From Chloroflexota bacterium (lineage in GTDB: Bacteria > Chloroflexota > Anaerolineae > Anaerolineales > Anaerolineaceae), in the NCBI GenBank assembly GCA_029777225.1, contig JAKOSR010000197.1, positions 1 through 37,861 on the forward strand: a stretch of 37,861 nucleotides of DNA, in the 5' to 3' direction. Within the stretch, counting starts at the first letter, position 1, and every line of letters starts with the position of its first letter. Below the pieces are notes generated by a model. That model was not told the DNA's origin and did not search any database. It worked only from the letters and a program-made list of their open reading frames with translations. Below are positions 15,811 through 23,682 of the stretch, in pieces. The translations under genes were made by a program, and so were the position numbers.

Positions 15811-16680
15811 TCAGGCCGTCGCCTGCGTGGCAGGCGCGTCCGTGTTTTCGCGCGCGGGCCACGCCGCCACCAGCGCGTTCCATTCCGATATGCTGAGCGT
15901 CTCGGCTCGTCGCTGCGGGGCGACCTTTGCCTTCTCCAACAAACGCTCGGTTTCTTCCGTTTTGATTCCCATCCCTCCCGAGAGCGAATTGCGCAAATTT
16001 TTCCGCTTCTGGGAGAAGCCCGCCCGCGCGAGCGAGAAGAATAAATCCAGGTCTTGCGGCCGGACCAGCGGCGTGTCATACAGGTCAATGGTCAAAACCG
16101 CAGAATCCACGTCCGGTGCCGGGAAAAAGCACCCGGCTGGGATGCGCGCGGCCATCTCTGGTTTGCCGAAAATGTGCACCGAGAGTGCCAGCAGGCTCAT
16201 CTTCCCGTCCTGGGCCACAATCCGCTCCGCTACTTCCTTCTGGATGGTCAATGTGATACGCGTCGGTTTTTGCTCGGCTGCCAACAGGTGCCGGATTAAG
16301 GCCGACGTGATGTAATAGGGGATGTTGGCCACCACCTGGTACCCCACGTGTGGCATAATTTCACCCGGGTTCAACGCCAGCATGTCCCCTTCAATAATCC
16401 TGACGTTGTCTTTTCCCGCCAGCGCTTCCCGCAAAGGCGCGATGAGGCCGCGGTCCACCTCCACCGCGCACACCGACGCGGCGCGTTGGGCCAGCAGGTA
16501 CGTCAGGCTCCCCACCCCCGCCCCGATTTCCAGCACATGGTCGCCTTCTGCCAATTTCGCGGCCTCCATCACCTTGTGCAGCCCGGAAGGCTCTGTGAGG
16601 AAGTTTTGCCCGAGCGATTTGCGCGGTTTGATGTTGTGTTTCTTGAGCAAAGCCTGGGTGTTCAGATATTGATAGGTCAT
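15811..16680 (-). CDS. ksgA: 16S rRNA dimethyladenosine transferase
   Basis: A 289-residue RsmA/KsgA enzyme that dimethylates two adjacent adenines near the 3' end of 16S rRNA during small-subunit maturation. It has KPRKSLGQNFLTEP at the N terminus, the SAM motif VLEIGAGVGSLTYLLA, acidic VEVDRGLI, IIEGDMLALN and the catalytic VVANIPYYITSALIRHLL (NIPY form of NLPY). RAGFSQKRKNLRNSL in the C-terminal domain is also characteristic. The ATG at 16680 overlaps the stop of the G5/3D gene as ATGA, so I dropped the 19 extra residues of the ORF track. There is no clear ribosome binding site, consistent with coupling. A short proline/alanine-rich tail ends the protein. Confidence 0.96.
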   Translation of the reverse strand: MTYQYLNTQALLKKHNIKPRKSLGQNFLTEPSGLHKVMEAAKLAEGDHVLEIGAGVGSLTYLLAQRAASVCAVEVDRGLIAPLREALAGKDNVRIIEGDMLALNPGEIMPHVGYQVVANIPYYITSALIRHLLAAEQKPTRITLTIQKEVAERIVAQDGKMSLLALSVHIFGKPEMAARIPAGCFFPAPDVDSAVLTIDLYDTPLVRPQDLDLFFSLARAGFSQKRKNLRNSLSGGMGIKTEETERLLEKAKVAPQRRAETLSISEWNALVAAWPARENTDAPATQATA

Positions 16681-18071
16681 GGTAGCACCAATGGGATGTA
16701 AGCGGGAACCGGTGTTAAAAAGTATAACGTGGTCCAATCATGCCAGCCAACGTAGTTGGCATCATCGTACCCCAGGTCAATCCAATATCGGTCCGGCATG
16801 CCCCCTCCGGAATCCGCCACGATAGCCCGCCCATATCCGGGCACAAACACTGGCTGAAACGCCATCACGCCATACCAGGCGCTCGATACCGCGATAATCC
16901 CCTTCGTCAGGGCTAAACCCGAGCGTGTCTGGTCCCCGTAACTGAATTCTGCCGGATGGTACGAAGTCGCGTAGACCGTGATTTTCCGCCAGTACTCAAT
17001 CGTCTCCCCGTCCACCACTTCGGTCCGGATGACCACCTTGCTGCCGCGCCCAAGTACGCCGTCCACCGGGTCGCTGGCTTTCCAGGGTCCCTCGGTCAGG
17101 CTGCTTACTTCCACACCATCTTCCAGCCTTGCCCGCGTACGTGTGACCACGTACCCCAGTTGCCCGGGCACCAGCACCGAAACGGTGTCCAACTCTGCGT
17201 TAGGGTCTTCCTGGTAGCTGTTGGTATAGGCGGTTTCCTCCTTGGCCAGCATGATTTCTTCAACCACGCGTACCAGAGTCACCTGACCATCCTCCGGGAT
17301 GGGCTGGTCCTCGGCCGGCAAGGTGTAGTCAAGGTTCTGTGGTGGCAATCCGCCATCCCGCAACGCGCCAGCCACGCTCTCCGCGGCGCTTTCAAAGCTG
17401 ATGGTCGTCTCCCCGGTGCGCAGGGTGACGGTCCGCGCTTGCCTAAGCGCGAACGCACTTCCCTCGGTCAACCACGTATCTGCGGGTGCCGAAAGCACAT
17501 CACGTGGCTGCAAGGTGATGCCCTTTTCCTCCAGCGCCTCCGCCAGGGTCCGTGCCTGTGTGAATAACACCCGTTCCTGTCCGTTCACGTTCAGGCTGAT
17601 CCGCCGCGCGGGCACAAATTGCAGCACCACTGCCTCGCCCTTCCCCAGCGGAAGCGTGGGGTCGATTTCGGCGCCATTGATGAGCACCATGTCTTCCGGG
17701 AAAAGCGTGATGCCCTTCATCGCCAACAGGTTGGCCGGGATGACCTCGGTGCTATTGAACGTGATCGTCTCATCCGGCGTAAAAATTGTCACTGGGCGAG
17801 AGCGGTCAAGCCGGATGCTCTGTGGGAGGAACACGCCGAAACGCTCAGCGGAGGGCCAAACGTTATCCTCCGCCGCCAGTTCATACCCCACTTGCCGGAC
17901 AAGCCCCCGCGGCGTAAAGGCGATGGTGCGTATTTCGATAGGCTTGTCATCCACAACGAGGGTGTAGCTCCTCAGCAGCGAAAAATAAACCATGCTCGCC
18001 CCGCCGAGCACCATCGCGGCAGCCAGGCTTATTAATAGCCATTTAGAGTTCTTAATAGGCTTCTTTTTCAT
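16677..18071 (-). CDS. G5 and 3D domain cell-wall protein (YabE/RpfB-like)
   Basis: A 464-residue exported protein. A basic N terminus and one hydrophobic helix (residues 10-33) act as signal or anchor. Then come three or four DUF348-type ubiquitin-like repeats (about 35-250), a G5 domain (about 265-345) with VSVLVPGQLGYVV, and a C-terminal 3D domain (about 370-450) containing ITVYATSYHP, GRAIVADSGGGMPDRYWIDLGYDD, with the aspartates of the family. 3D domains are related to MltA-type lytic transglycosylases, so a role in peptidoglycan cleavage or remodelling is likely. ksgA follows with an ATGA overlap. G5/3D (yabE) or rpfB genes next to ksgA are also known in Firmicutes and Actinobacteria. 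Confidence 0.88.
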   Translation of the reverse strand: MKKKPIKNSKWLLISLAAAMVLGGASMVYFSLLRSYTLVVDDKPIEIRTIAFTPRGLVRQVGYELAAEDNVWPSAERFGVFLPQSIRLDRSRPVTIFTPDETITFNSTEVIPANLLAMKGITLFPEDMVLINGAEIDPTLPLGKGEAVVLQFVPARRISLNVNGQERVLFTQARTLAEALEEKGITLQPRDVLSAPADTWLTEGSAFALRQARTVTLRTGETTISFESAAESVAGALRDGGLPPQNLDYTLPAEDQPIPEDGQVTLVRVVEEIMLAKEETAYTNSYQEDPNAELDTVSVLVPGQLGYVVTRTRARLEDGVEVSSLTEGPWKASDPVDGVLGRGSKVVIRTEVVDGETIEYWRKITVYATSYHPAEFSYGDQTRSGLALTKGIIAVSSAWYGVMAFQPVFVPGYGRAIVADSGGGMPDRYWIDLGYDDANYVGWHDWTTLYFLTPVPAYIPLVLP

Positions 18072-18085
18072 GCGGGCTTAAATGT

Positions 18086-18091
18086 ATCATA
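18086..18091 (-). promoter_or_regulatory. Possible -10 element for the G5/3D-ksgA pair
   Basis: TATGAT reads leftward and ends 14 bases before the ATG. The leader would be about seven bases and has no Shine-Dalgarno sequence. No matching -35 was found. Confidence 0.4.
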
Positions 18092-18164
18092 CCCGGGCCG
18101 GCCACGAAAATCGGACGAAATGGACCCTGTCTCTTTTCCAGGCATCTGTCTTCCTCGAACGGTT

Positions 18165-21100
18165 TTAATCCGTTTGCTTTGTGGCCAGGTGTTTCAATAC
18201 CCCCAACAAGGTCAGTTTCCACTCCGCGCTTTCCGGGTTTACCTTCACCCAGTAAGCGTTTTTTCCTGCCCGCGCCAACGAACCAATATCCCTAAGCCCC
18301 CTGTCGGTCACTCCCTTGGGCAACGCGGGGTACGTGAGCACAATCTGGTTGCCCACCAACCCGATGGACTCCAATCCGACCGCTTCCCCCAATAGCTTCA
18401 CCTTCATCTGGTACAGCAAATCGCGCACGCTTTGAGGCAGCTCGCCAAACCGGTCTTCAAATTCGATTTCCGTGCGTAAAATTTCCTCGTCACTGCGCAG
18501 CGAGGATATCCTCCGGTACAGGGTCAGGCGCAGTTCCGCGTCCGGGATATAGCTGGTGGGTATCTCGCTCGAAAGCGGCAGTTCCACGTTCACCGCCAGG
18601 CTCGGTCCTTCCAGCCAGGGTGTTGTTTCCCCTAATTCGGGTTTCAGACCGGCATCCTCCCGTAGCCCCCTGACTGCCTGGTTCAACAAGCGCGTGTAAA
18701 GCTGGAAGCCCACCGCCGCGATGTACCCGGACTGCCGAGTGCCCAACAGGTCCCCGGCTCCACGCATTTCCAGGTCGCGCATGGCGATGGCATACCCCGC
18801 CCCCAGTTGGGAGTTGTCCGCCAGCACCTCCAGCCTTTCCTCACCCTCAGGTGTGGGCATCCTGCGCTTATCCCTGAACAGGTACGCGAAAGCCCTTTGC
18901 GCCCCGCGTCCCACCCGGCCACGCAGCTGGTAAAGCTGCGCCAACCCAAAGGTATCCGCCCGGTCCACGATGAGCGTATTAGCATTTGGAATGTCCAGCC
19001 CGGATTCGATAATCGAGGTGCACAAAAGCACGTCAAATTGCTGCGTCGTAAACGCGTGCATCACGTCTTCCAGTTGCTCTTCTGGCAATTGCCCGTGGGC
19101 GATGCCGATGCGGGCTTCCGGCACCAGAGTCTGCAGGTGGTTGTACATCGCGCCGATGCTCTGCACCCGGTTATGCACAAAAAAAACCTGCCCGCCCCGT
19201 TCCAGCTCCCGGACGATGGCTTCCCGCACCAGTTTCGGCTCGTACGGTCCCACGTGCGTGATGATGGGCAGGCGTTCCTCCGGTGGGGAGGTGATGTTGG
19301 AAATGTCCCTCACGCCGCTGAGCGCCATGTAAAGCGTTCGCGGGATGGGCGTCGCGGTCAGCGTCAGCACATCCACTTCCGAACGCAGCTTCTTAAGGTG
19401 TTCCTTGTGCGAAACACCAAAGCGTTGTTCCTCGTCGATGATAACCAGCCCCAGGTCCTTGAAAACTACGTCCTGGGAGATGAGCCGATGTGTGCCAATC
19501 AGGATGTCCACGTCCTTGCGTGCCAGGCGTTTGATGATTTCTGTCTGTTCCTTCTGGCTTCGGAAGCGCGAAAGCATTTCCACCTGCACCGGGAAAACCG
19601 ATAGCCTTTCCCGAAAAGTGTCAAAATGCTGTTGGGCTAAAACGGTCGTCGGCACCAACACCGCCACCTGCTTGCCATCCGAAACCGCCTTGAAGGCCGC
19701 CCGCAGCGCGATTTCCGTCTTGCCATAGCCCACATCGCCACACAGCAACCGGTCCATCGGCCGGTCAGATTCCATGTCCGCCTTCACCTGCTGGATGGCT
19801 TTCAGCTGGTCCGTGGTCTCAATGTAGGGAAACGAGGCTTCCAGTTCATGCTGCCAATCGCTGTCACCCGAAAACGCGAAACCCTTGGCCGTCTGCCGTT
19901 TGGCGTAAAGCTCCAGCAGGTCCGCCGCCACTTCCACCACGGCGTGTTTCACCTTGGATTTGGTCAGCGTCCATTCCGCGCCGCCCAGCCGGCTGGGGGA
20001 GGGCGCTGAGCTGTCCGGCCCAATATAGCGCGAGATGCGGTCCGCCTGGTGAATCGGAACATACAACAGGTCATTGTCCTTATACTGGATGGTCAGGTAT
20101 TCCCGCTGCACGTTGTCCAACACCGGATGATGCAGCCCAATGAACTGCCCGATGCCGTGGTCCACGTGCACCACCCAGTCCCCTGACTTCAGGTCGCCAA
20201 ATACGGCCTCCGGCGCTTCGGTCGTGATGAACGGCCGCCTGCGGGGTTGCGGCCGGCTCCAGCCAAACACCTCGCTGTCCGTCAACAGGTGCTGGTCTTT
20301 GCCTCCGCTGCCATGCAACACCCAACCTCCGGAGAGCGACCCCTCGATGAAGTGTTCCTCTTCCGGGCCGCCCCCATCGGCTCCGAGCTGGGATTCCTCC
20401 CAAAGCTGCCGCAACCGGGCTGCCTGCCGTGAAACCACCACCCAGGGTTGGCCTTCCTTTTGCAGCGTTTCAATGTGAAATTGGAATTCCTTCAGCCGCC
20501 CCGCGAAGCGAGGACCCGGGTCAAATACGGCCGCCAGGGCTGACCCCTCTTCGACGTTGGTGTGGCCCAGTTCCAACACCTGCCGGTCGTTGAAACTGTC
20601 TTCAATCTCAGACCATGTGACGTATGGCACGGGCGCGTCAGCGTCAAGATAGCCATCTGCGATGGCGTTCTCGCGGCGCTGCAGCGCTTCCTCTTCAAAA
20701 TTGTTGACCGCCGCGGAAATGAATTCCTCGCCGTCCAGCAAAATGAGCGCGGTTTCGGGAAGGTAATCCATCAAACTGGAGGGGTACCGGTACAGCGTCG
20801 GGAGGTCGAATTCATTCAAATCGATGGGCGATATGCCGGCTTTTTCCGCAATGGCCGGTACCGCTTCTGCCGCCGGCACCACCAGCGTTTTCTCCAGTTT
20901 GCCCTCTGTGCGCTGGGTGGCGGGGTCGAATTCACGCAGCGTATCCACTTCGTCGCCAAAGAACTCAAAGCGCACAGGCAATTTTTCTGACGGCGACCAG
21001 ACATCCAAAATTCCGCCCCTGCGTGAGAACTGGCCGGGTTGCACCACGATATTGCTATACTCGTACCCCAGCCCCACCCAGGCTTTGGTCATTTCCACAA

Positions 21101-21599
21101 GGTCCCTGCGTTCGTTCACGGTCACCCGTTGGGTAAGCCGTAAAAATTCCCTGCGTGGCAACGTGCGCGTCATGATAGCCCGCACCGGCGTCACAATTAC
21201 AGGCGGTATCGCCGGCCGGTTCACTCCCGGCAGCAGGTACTTGCTCAATTCCGCAAATACCATCAATCGGTCCCGCCGGGTGGATTCGGACCAGGGCAGC
21301 TTTTCGTAGAATAACGGGTTAGGTTCGGGAAAGTAGAGGTTATTATGCTCAGGTAGCCAGAAATTGAGCTCGTCAAACAGCCCCAGCGCCCGGTCTGCCC
21401 GGTTGGTCACCAGGATGATGGGTGCCTGCAAATCCAAATGCAGCGCAGCAAGCAGTGCCAGCCTGGCTGCGCGTGGCAGCCCCAGGCCTTTGCGGGCCTG
21501 TTTCGCGTGTTGCCCCTGTTCAAGCCCACTTAGCAGCGCCTGGTAGGCTGGCAGCCCGGCAATATGCTTGAGGATGGGATGCTTAACCGACTTCGCCAT
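18165..21599 (-). CDS. mfd: Transcription-repair coupling factor
   Basis: An 1144-residue DNA translocase that removes stalled RNA polymerase and recruits UvrA to damaged template strands. The N-terminal UvrB-like region (about 1-400) is degenerate as usual. The RNA polymerase-interacting CarD-like domain is near 480-560 (GDWVVHVDHGIGQFIGL, DLLYVPIHQADRISRY). Helicase motifs follow: FPYIETTDQL and RLLCGDVGYGKTEIALRAA near 620-635, IIDEEQRFGV near 720, TLTATPIPRTL, then TSIIESGLDIPNANTLI and QLYQLRGRVGR in the second RecA domain. The C-terminal TRCF domain covers roughly the last 120 residues. Its ATG lies inside the end of pth (17-base overlap), so both are one operon. Confidence 0.97.
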   Translation of the reverse strand: MAKSVKHPILKHIAGLPAYQALLSGLEQGQHAKQARKGLGLPRAARLALLAALHLDLQAPIILVTNRADRALGLFDELNFWLPEHNNLYFPEPNPLFYEKLPWSESTRRDRLMVFAELSKYLLPGVNRPAIPPVIVTPVRAIMTRTLPRREFLRLTQRVTVNERRDLVEMTKAWVGLGYEYSNIVVQPGQFSRRGGILDVWSPSEKLPVRFEFFGDEVDTLREFDPATQRTEGKLEKTLVVPAAEAVPAIAEKAGISPIDLNEFDLPTLYRYPSSLMDYLPETALILLDGEEFISAAVNNFEEEALQRRENAIADGYLDADAPVPYVTWSEIEDSFNDRQVLELGHTNVEEGSALAAVFDPGPRFAGRLKEFQFHIETLQKEGQPWVVVSRQAARLRQLWEESQLGADGGGPEEEHFIEGSLSGGWVLHGSGGKDQHLLTDSEVFGWSRPQPRRRPFITTEAPEAVFGDLKSGDWVVHVDHGIGQFIGLHHPVLDNVQREYLTIQYKDNDLLYVPIHQADRISRYIGPDSSAPSPSRLGGAEWTLTKSKVKHAVVEVAADLLELYAKRQTAKGFAFSGDSDWQHELEASFPYIETTDQLKAIQQVKADMESDRPMDRLLCGDVGYGKTEIALRAAFKAVSDGKQVAVLVPTTVLAQQHFDTFRERLSVFPVQVEMLSRFRSQKEQTEIIKRLARKDVDILIGTHRLISQDVVFKDLGLVIIDEEQRFGVSHKEHLKKLRSEVDVLTLTATPIPRTLYMALSGVRDISNITSPPEERLPIITHVGPYEPKLVREAIVRELERGGQVFFVHNRVQSIGAMYNHLQTLVPEARIGIAHGQLPEEQLEDVMHAFTTQQFDVLLCTSIIESGLDIPNANTLIVDRADTFGLAQLYQLRGRVGRGAQRAFAYLFRDKRRMPTPEGEERLEVLADNSQLGAGYAIAMRDLEMRGAGDLLGTRQSGYIAAVGFQLYTRLLNQAVRGLREDAGLKPELGETTPWLEGPSLAVNVELPLSSEIPTSYIPDAELRLTLYRRISSLRSDEEILRTEIEFEDRFGELPQSVRDLLYQMKVKLLGEAVGLESIGLVGNQIVLTYPALPKGVTDRGLRDIGSLARAGKNAYWVKVNPESAEWKLTLLGVLKHLATKQTD

Positions 21600-22170
21600 T
21601 GTACTTGTTCATGGCGGCTTCAATGCCGGCCCTGATGAAGGTCTCCGCCGCGTCAGCAGCCTGGTCCAACACCATCTTCTTCAGTTCAACTTCCTGGGCC
21701 TGGAAGGGCTGCAAAACATAATCCACGGGGTCCATCTGGCCCGGTGGCCGACCGATGCCCAGCCGCATGCGTGGGAATTCCTGTGTGCCAAGCCTGTTAA
21801 TAATGGAAGCCATCCCGCGTTGTCCGGATGAACCGCCTTGTGGGCGCAACCGCACGCTTCCCAGCGGCAGGTCCAGGTCATCATGCATCACCAGCAGGTT
21901 GCCCAGCGGCACCTTAAAATACCGGGTCAGCGGCCCCACCGAGTTCCCTGAGTCGTTCATGAAGGTGAGCGGTTTGGCCAGCACCACCAATTTTCCGTCC
22001 AGCCTGGTTTCAGCAATCATGGCCTTGAACTTCATACGCTTGAGGGTCACGTTCAGCCGGCCTGCCAGGTGTTCAATGGTCATGAATCCGAAATTATGGC
22101 GGGTATGCTTGTATTCCAGCCCCGGGTTTCCCAACCCTACGATTAAATAATTATCTTCGTTCAGTTCCAT
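21583..22170 (-). CDS. pth: Peptidyl-tRNA hydrolase
   Basis: A 195-residue esterase that frees tRNA from peptidyl-tRNA dropped by ribosomes. NYLIVGLGNPGLEYKHTRHNFGFM contains the catalytic His and the Asn of the family, followed by LAKPLTFMNDSGNSV, LLVMHDDLDLPLG with the catalytic Asp, and RPQGGSSGQRGMASI. Length is normal. I start at the ATG at 22170 because GGTGG lies eight bases upstream; the ATG five codons earlier (22185) is possible but has poor spacing. The order pth-mfd is conserved in many bacteria, and the two overlap here by 17 bases. Confidence 0.95.
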   Translation of the reverse strand: MELNEDNYLIVGLGNPGLEYKHTRHNFGFMTIEHLAGRLNVTLKRMKFKAMIAETRLDGKLVVLAKPLTFMNDSGNSVGPLTRYFKVPLGNLLVMHDDLDLPLGSVRLRPQGGSSGQRGMASIINRLGTQEFPRMRLGIGRPPGQMDPVDYVLQPFQAQEVELKKMVLDQAADAAETFIRAGIEAAMNKYNGEVG

Positions 22171-22205
22171 TTTTATATCCACCATCCTGCGCTATGCAAT
22201 CTTTA

Positions 22206-22211
22206 ATTTTA
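22206..22211 (-). promoter_or_regulatory. Possible -10 element upstream of pth
   Basis: TAAAAT within GTTAAAATT reads leftward about 35 bases before the pth ATG. A TTGGAG lies 19 bases further upstream and could serve as a weak -35. Evidence is modest. Confidence 0.35.
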
Positions 22212-22269
22212 ACACGAAACCCGCCCAATTCTCCAATCCCTGGCAGCCTATATTTCACCCATACAACGA

Positions 22270-22297
22270 AACAGGCTGCCCAACCGGGCAGCCTGTT
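22270..22297 (-). terminator. Hairpin terminator after the tail-anchored protein gene
   Basis: AACAGGCTGCCC pairs perfectly with GGGCAGCCTGTT across a four-base loop, a 12-bp stem, 17 bases after the stop of the 226-residue gene. The following leftward sequence is only moderately U-rich (UUUCGUUGU), so termination may be incomplete. It separates that gene from the pth promoter. Confidence 0.75.
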
Positions 22298-22314
22298 AAT
22301 TGAGGGATGTGAGT

Positions 22315-22995
22315 TTACATCAAGAACGGAACAACCATGCTGGAGTTCCGCACCCAATCCAACGCCCCGGAGAAGATTACCAACAGGGGGCACGCGATGC
22401 AGATACACAACACGAGCAGCACGATTAACACGATGGCCCAGGTCGGGAACTTGCCTTTCTTGGCCGGCTCACTGGCTTTAACGCCCGCGGGCGGCAGTCC
22501 GGTGCCCACCGGTTTGGCTTCCACGATGACGGGCTCTGCGGGTTTGGCCACAGGTTCAGCTTCTGGCGAGTAAATTTCGCTCGTCCACCGGTTTGCGTCC
22601 TCGCTCGCGGCGGGGGCAGGCGTGCCCCAACGGTCAGCTTCAACAGGTTCGGGTTCCTTCGCGGGTTCCGCGGGAACTTCCTTGCTCCAGCTTTCAGCCG
22701 AGGCCTGCATGAATTCGTCTTTTACTTCTACTACTTTTTCGGTTGTCGGTTCAACCACTTTGTTGACCGCTTGCCATCCGCCTTCCACGACCCCGGCGGC
22801 TTTTTCCTTCACGGCTTCAGCTTCCTGCGCGACTTCACTCACCTGCTCTTTGCCTTCTTCCACAAGGCCAGCGGCTTCCTCCTGGATTCCTTGGGTCTGT
22901 TCAGCGGCGTCATCCATCGCTTTCCAGGCATTATCAGCAGCTTGATTGAGGCTGTCATTGGCTTCTTCAGCAGCATGCTCTAAATTATCGTCCAT
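22315..22995 (-). CDS. Acidic coiled-coil, C-terminally membrane-anchored protein
   Basis: A 226-residue protein with no recognised family. Residues 1-105 are rich in Ala, Glu, Gln and Val with regular spacing (AEEANDSLNQAADNAWKAMDDAAEQTQ), as in amphipathic helices or apolipoprotein/LEA-like repeats. Residues 106-175 are Pro/Glu/Ala-rich and probably disordered (EVPAEPAKEPEPVEAD). A single strong helix WAIVLIVLLVLCICIACPLLVIF at about 184-206, rich in cysteine, is followed by a short hydrophobic tail. This is a tail-anchored layout, with the coil probably cytoplasmic. GGAAGG precedes the ATG by six bases. Low-complexity composition makes any homology claim unsafe. Confidence 0.7.
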   Translation of the reverse strand: MDDNLEHAAEEANDSLNQAADNAWKAMDDAAEQTQGIQEEAAGLVEEGKEQVSEVAQEAEAVKEKAAGVVEGGWQAVNKVVEPTTEKVVEVKDEFMQASAESWSKEVPAEPAKEPEPVEADRWGTPAPAASEDANRWTSEIYSPEAEPVAKPAEPVIVEAKPVGTGLPPAGVKASEPAKKGKFPTWAIVLIVLLVLCICIACPLLVIFSGALDWVRNSSMVVPFLM

Positions 22996-23038
22996 GGATA
23001 CCTTCCTTTTTTGGCGTGGTGGCTTGATAACTGAAGTT

Positions 23039-23044
23039 ATTATA
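23039..23044 (-). promoter_or_regulatory. -10 element for the tail-anchored protein gene
   Basis: TATAAT in TTGTATAATAAC reads leftward 43 bases before the ATG. A small palindrome, ATAACT-GA-AGTTAT, overlaps its downstream edge and could be an operator. No strong -35 is visible. Confidence 0.5.
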
Positions 23045-23145
23045 CAATATAGTCACCCTATGGTAGCTACTGGACAAGGTTGTAAAGGTTTTATGCCTGC
23101 CTGTCGAGTGGCCTCAACTTGTTTTATCTGTTATTGGAGGAATGC

Positions 23146-23601
23146 ATGAAAAAATTTTTAATGGAGTACAAGGATTTTATTTCGAAAGGTAATATGCTCG
23201 ATCTCGCCATTGGTGTAGTTATTGGCGGAGCCTTCGGCGAGATTGTTAACTCGCTGGTCAAAGATTTAATTATGCCCGCCGTCGGTTTGCTGTTGGGCAA
23301 GGTTGATTTCGCGAACCTTTACATCCAGCTGAACCGCTCTGCGGTGCCCCTGGCACCCCGCACACCCCTTGCTGCCGCGTTGGAGCAGGGTGCGGTTGTC
23401 CTGGCTTATGGAAGTTTTCTCAACGCCATCATCACCTTCCTGATTATCGCCCTGGCCATCTTCACGCTGATTAAAGCCATTCGCAGGCCCAAGGCCGAAG
23501 CAGCCCCGGCTGAACCCACCGAAAAGACTTGCCCCTTCTGCCAGACCGCCATCCCGGTCAAAGCCACCCGCTGCCCTCATTGCACCTCGCAGCTTGAGTA
23601 A
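23146..23601 (+). CDS. mscL: Large-conductance mechanosensitive channel with C-terminal zinc ribbon
   Basis: A 151-residue MscL that opens under membrane tension to release solutes during osmotic downshock. The N-terminal helix and TM1 ([39 protein letters not shown]) are classic, with TM2 at [22 protein letters not shown]. The usual cytoplasmic helical bundle is replaced or extended by a proline/alanine linker and a zinc ribbon CPFC-N10-CPHC (Cys129, 132, 143, 146). The ATG at 23146 has TTGGAGG five bases upstream, so the earlier TTG in the ORF track is not used. The gene is probably monocistronic, closed by a terminator. Confidence 0.95.
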   Translation: MKKFLMEYKDFISKGNMLDLAIGVVIGGAFGEIVNSLVKDLIMPAVGLLLGKVDFANLYIQLNRSAVPLAPRTPLAAALEQGAVVLAYGSFLNAIITFLIIALAIFTLIKAIRRPKAEAAPAEPTEKTCPFCQTAIPVKATRCPHCTSQLE

Positions 23602-23620
23602 TTTTGTCTTCTTTTTCATC

Positions 23621-23656
23621 CAGGAGCTGGCTTATGCTGGCTCCTGTTCTTTTATC
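23621..23656 (+). terminator. Rho-independent terminator after mscL
   Basis: CAGGAGC pairs with GCTCCTG across a 12-base loop that can itself pair partly, followed by TTCTTTTATC. It lies 20 bases after the mscL stop. Confidence 0.8.
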
Positions 23657-23669
23657 GTCCCCACCGTGT

Positions 23670-23675
23670 TAAAAT
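23670..23675 (+). promoter_or_regulatory. -10 element for leaderless DNA methyltransferase
   Basis: TAAAAT in GTTAAAATC lies seven bases before the ATG, with no ribosome binding site between. The spacing matches udk and rsmG. The upstream mscL terminator supports a new transcript starting here. Confidence 0.6.
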
Positions 23676-23682
23676 CATCTCC

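Noticed and set aside
15831-15845. GCCTGC-GTG-GCAGGC hairpin near the end of ksgA
   Set aside because: It lies inside the coding region and is not followed by a U-run in either direction, so it is probably incidental.
20562-21309. Rightward ORFs of 142 and 161 residues inside mfd
   Set aside because: mfd motifs are continuous on the other strand; these are antisense shadows with no start signals.
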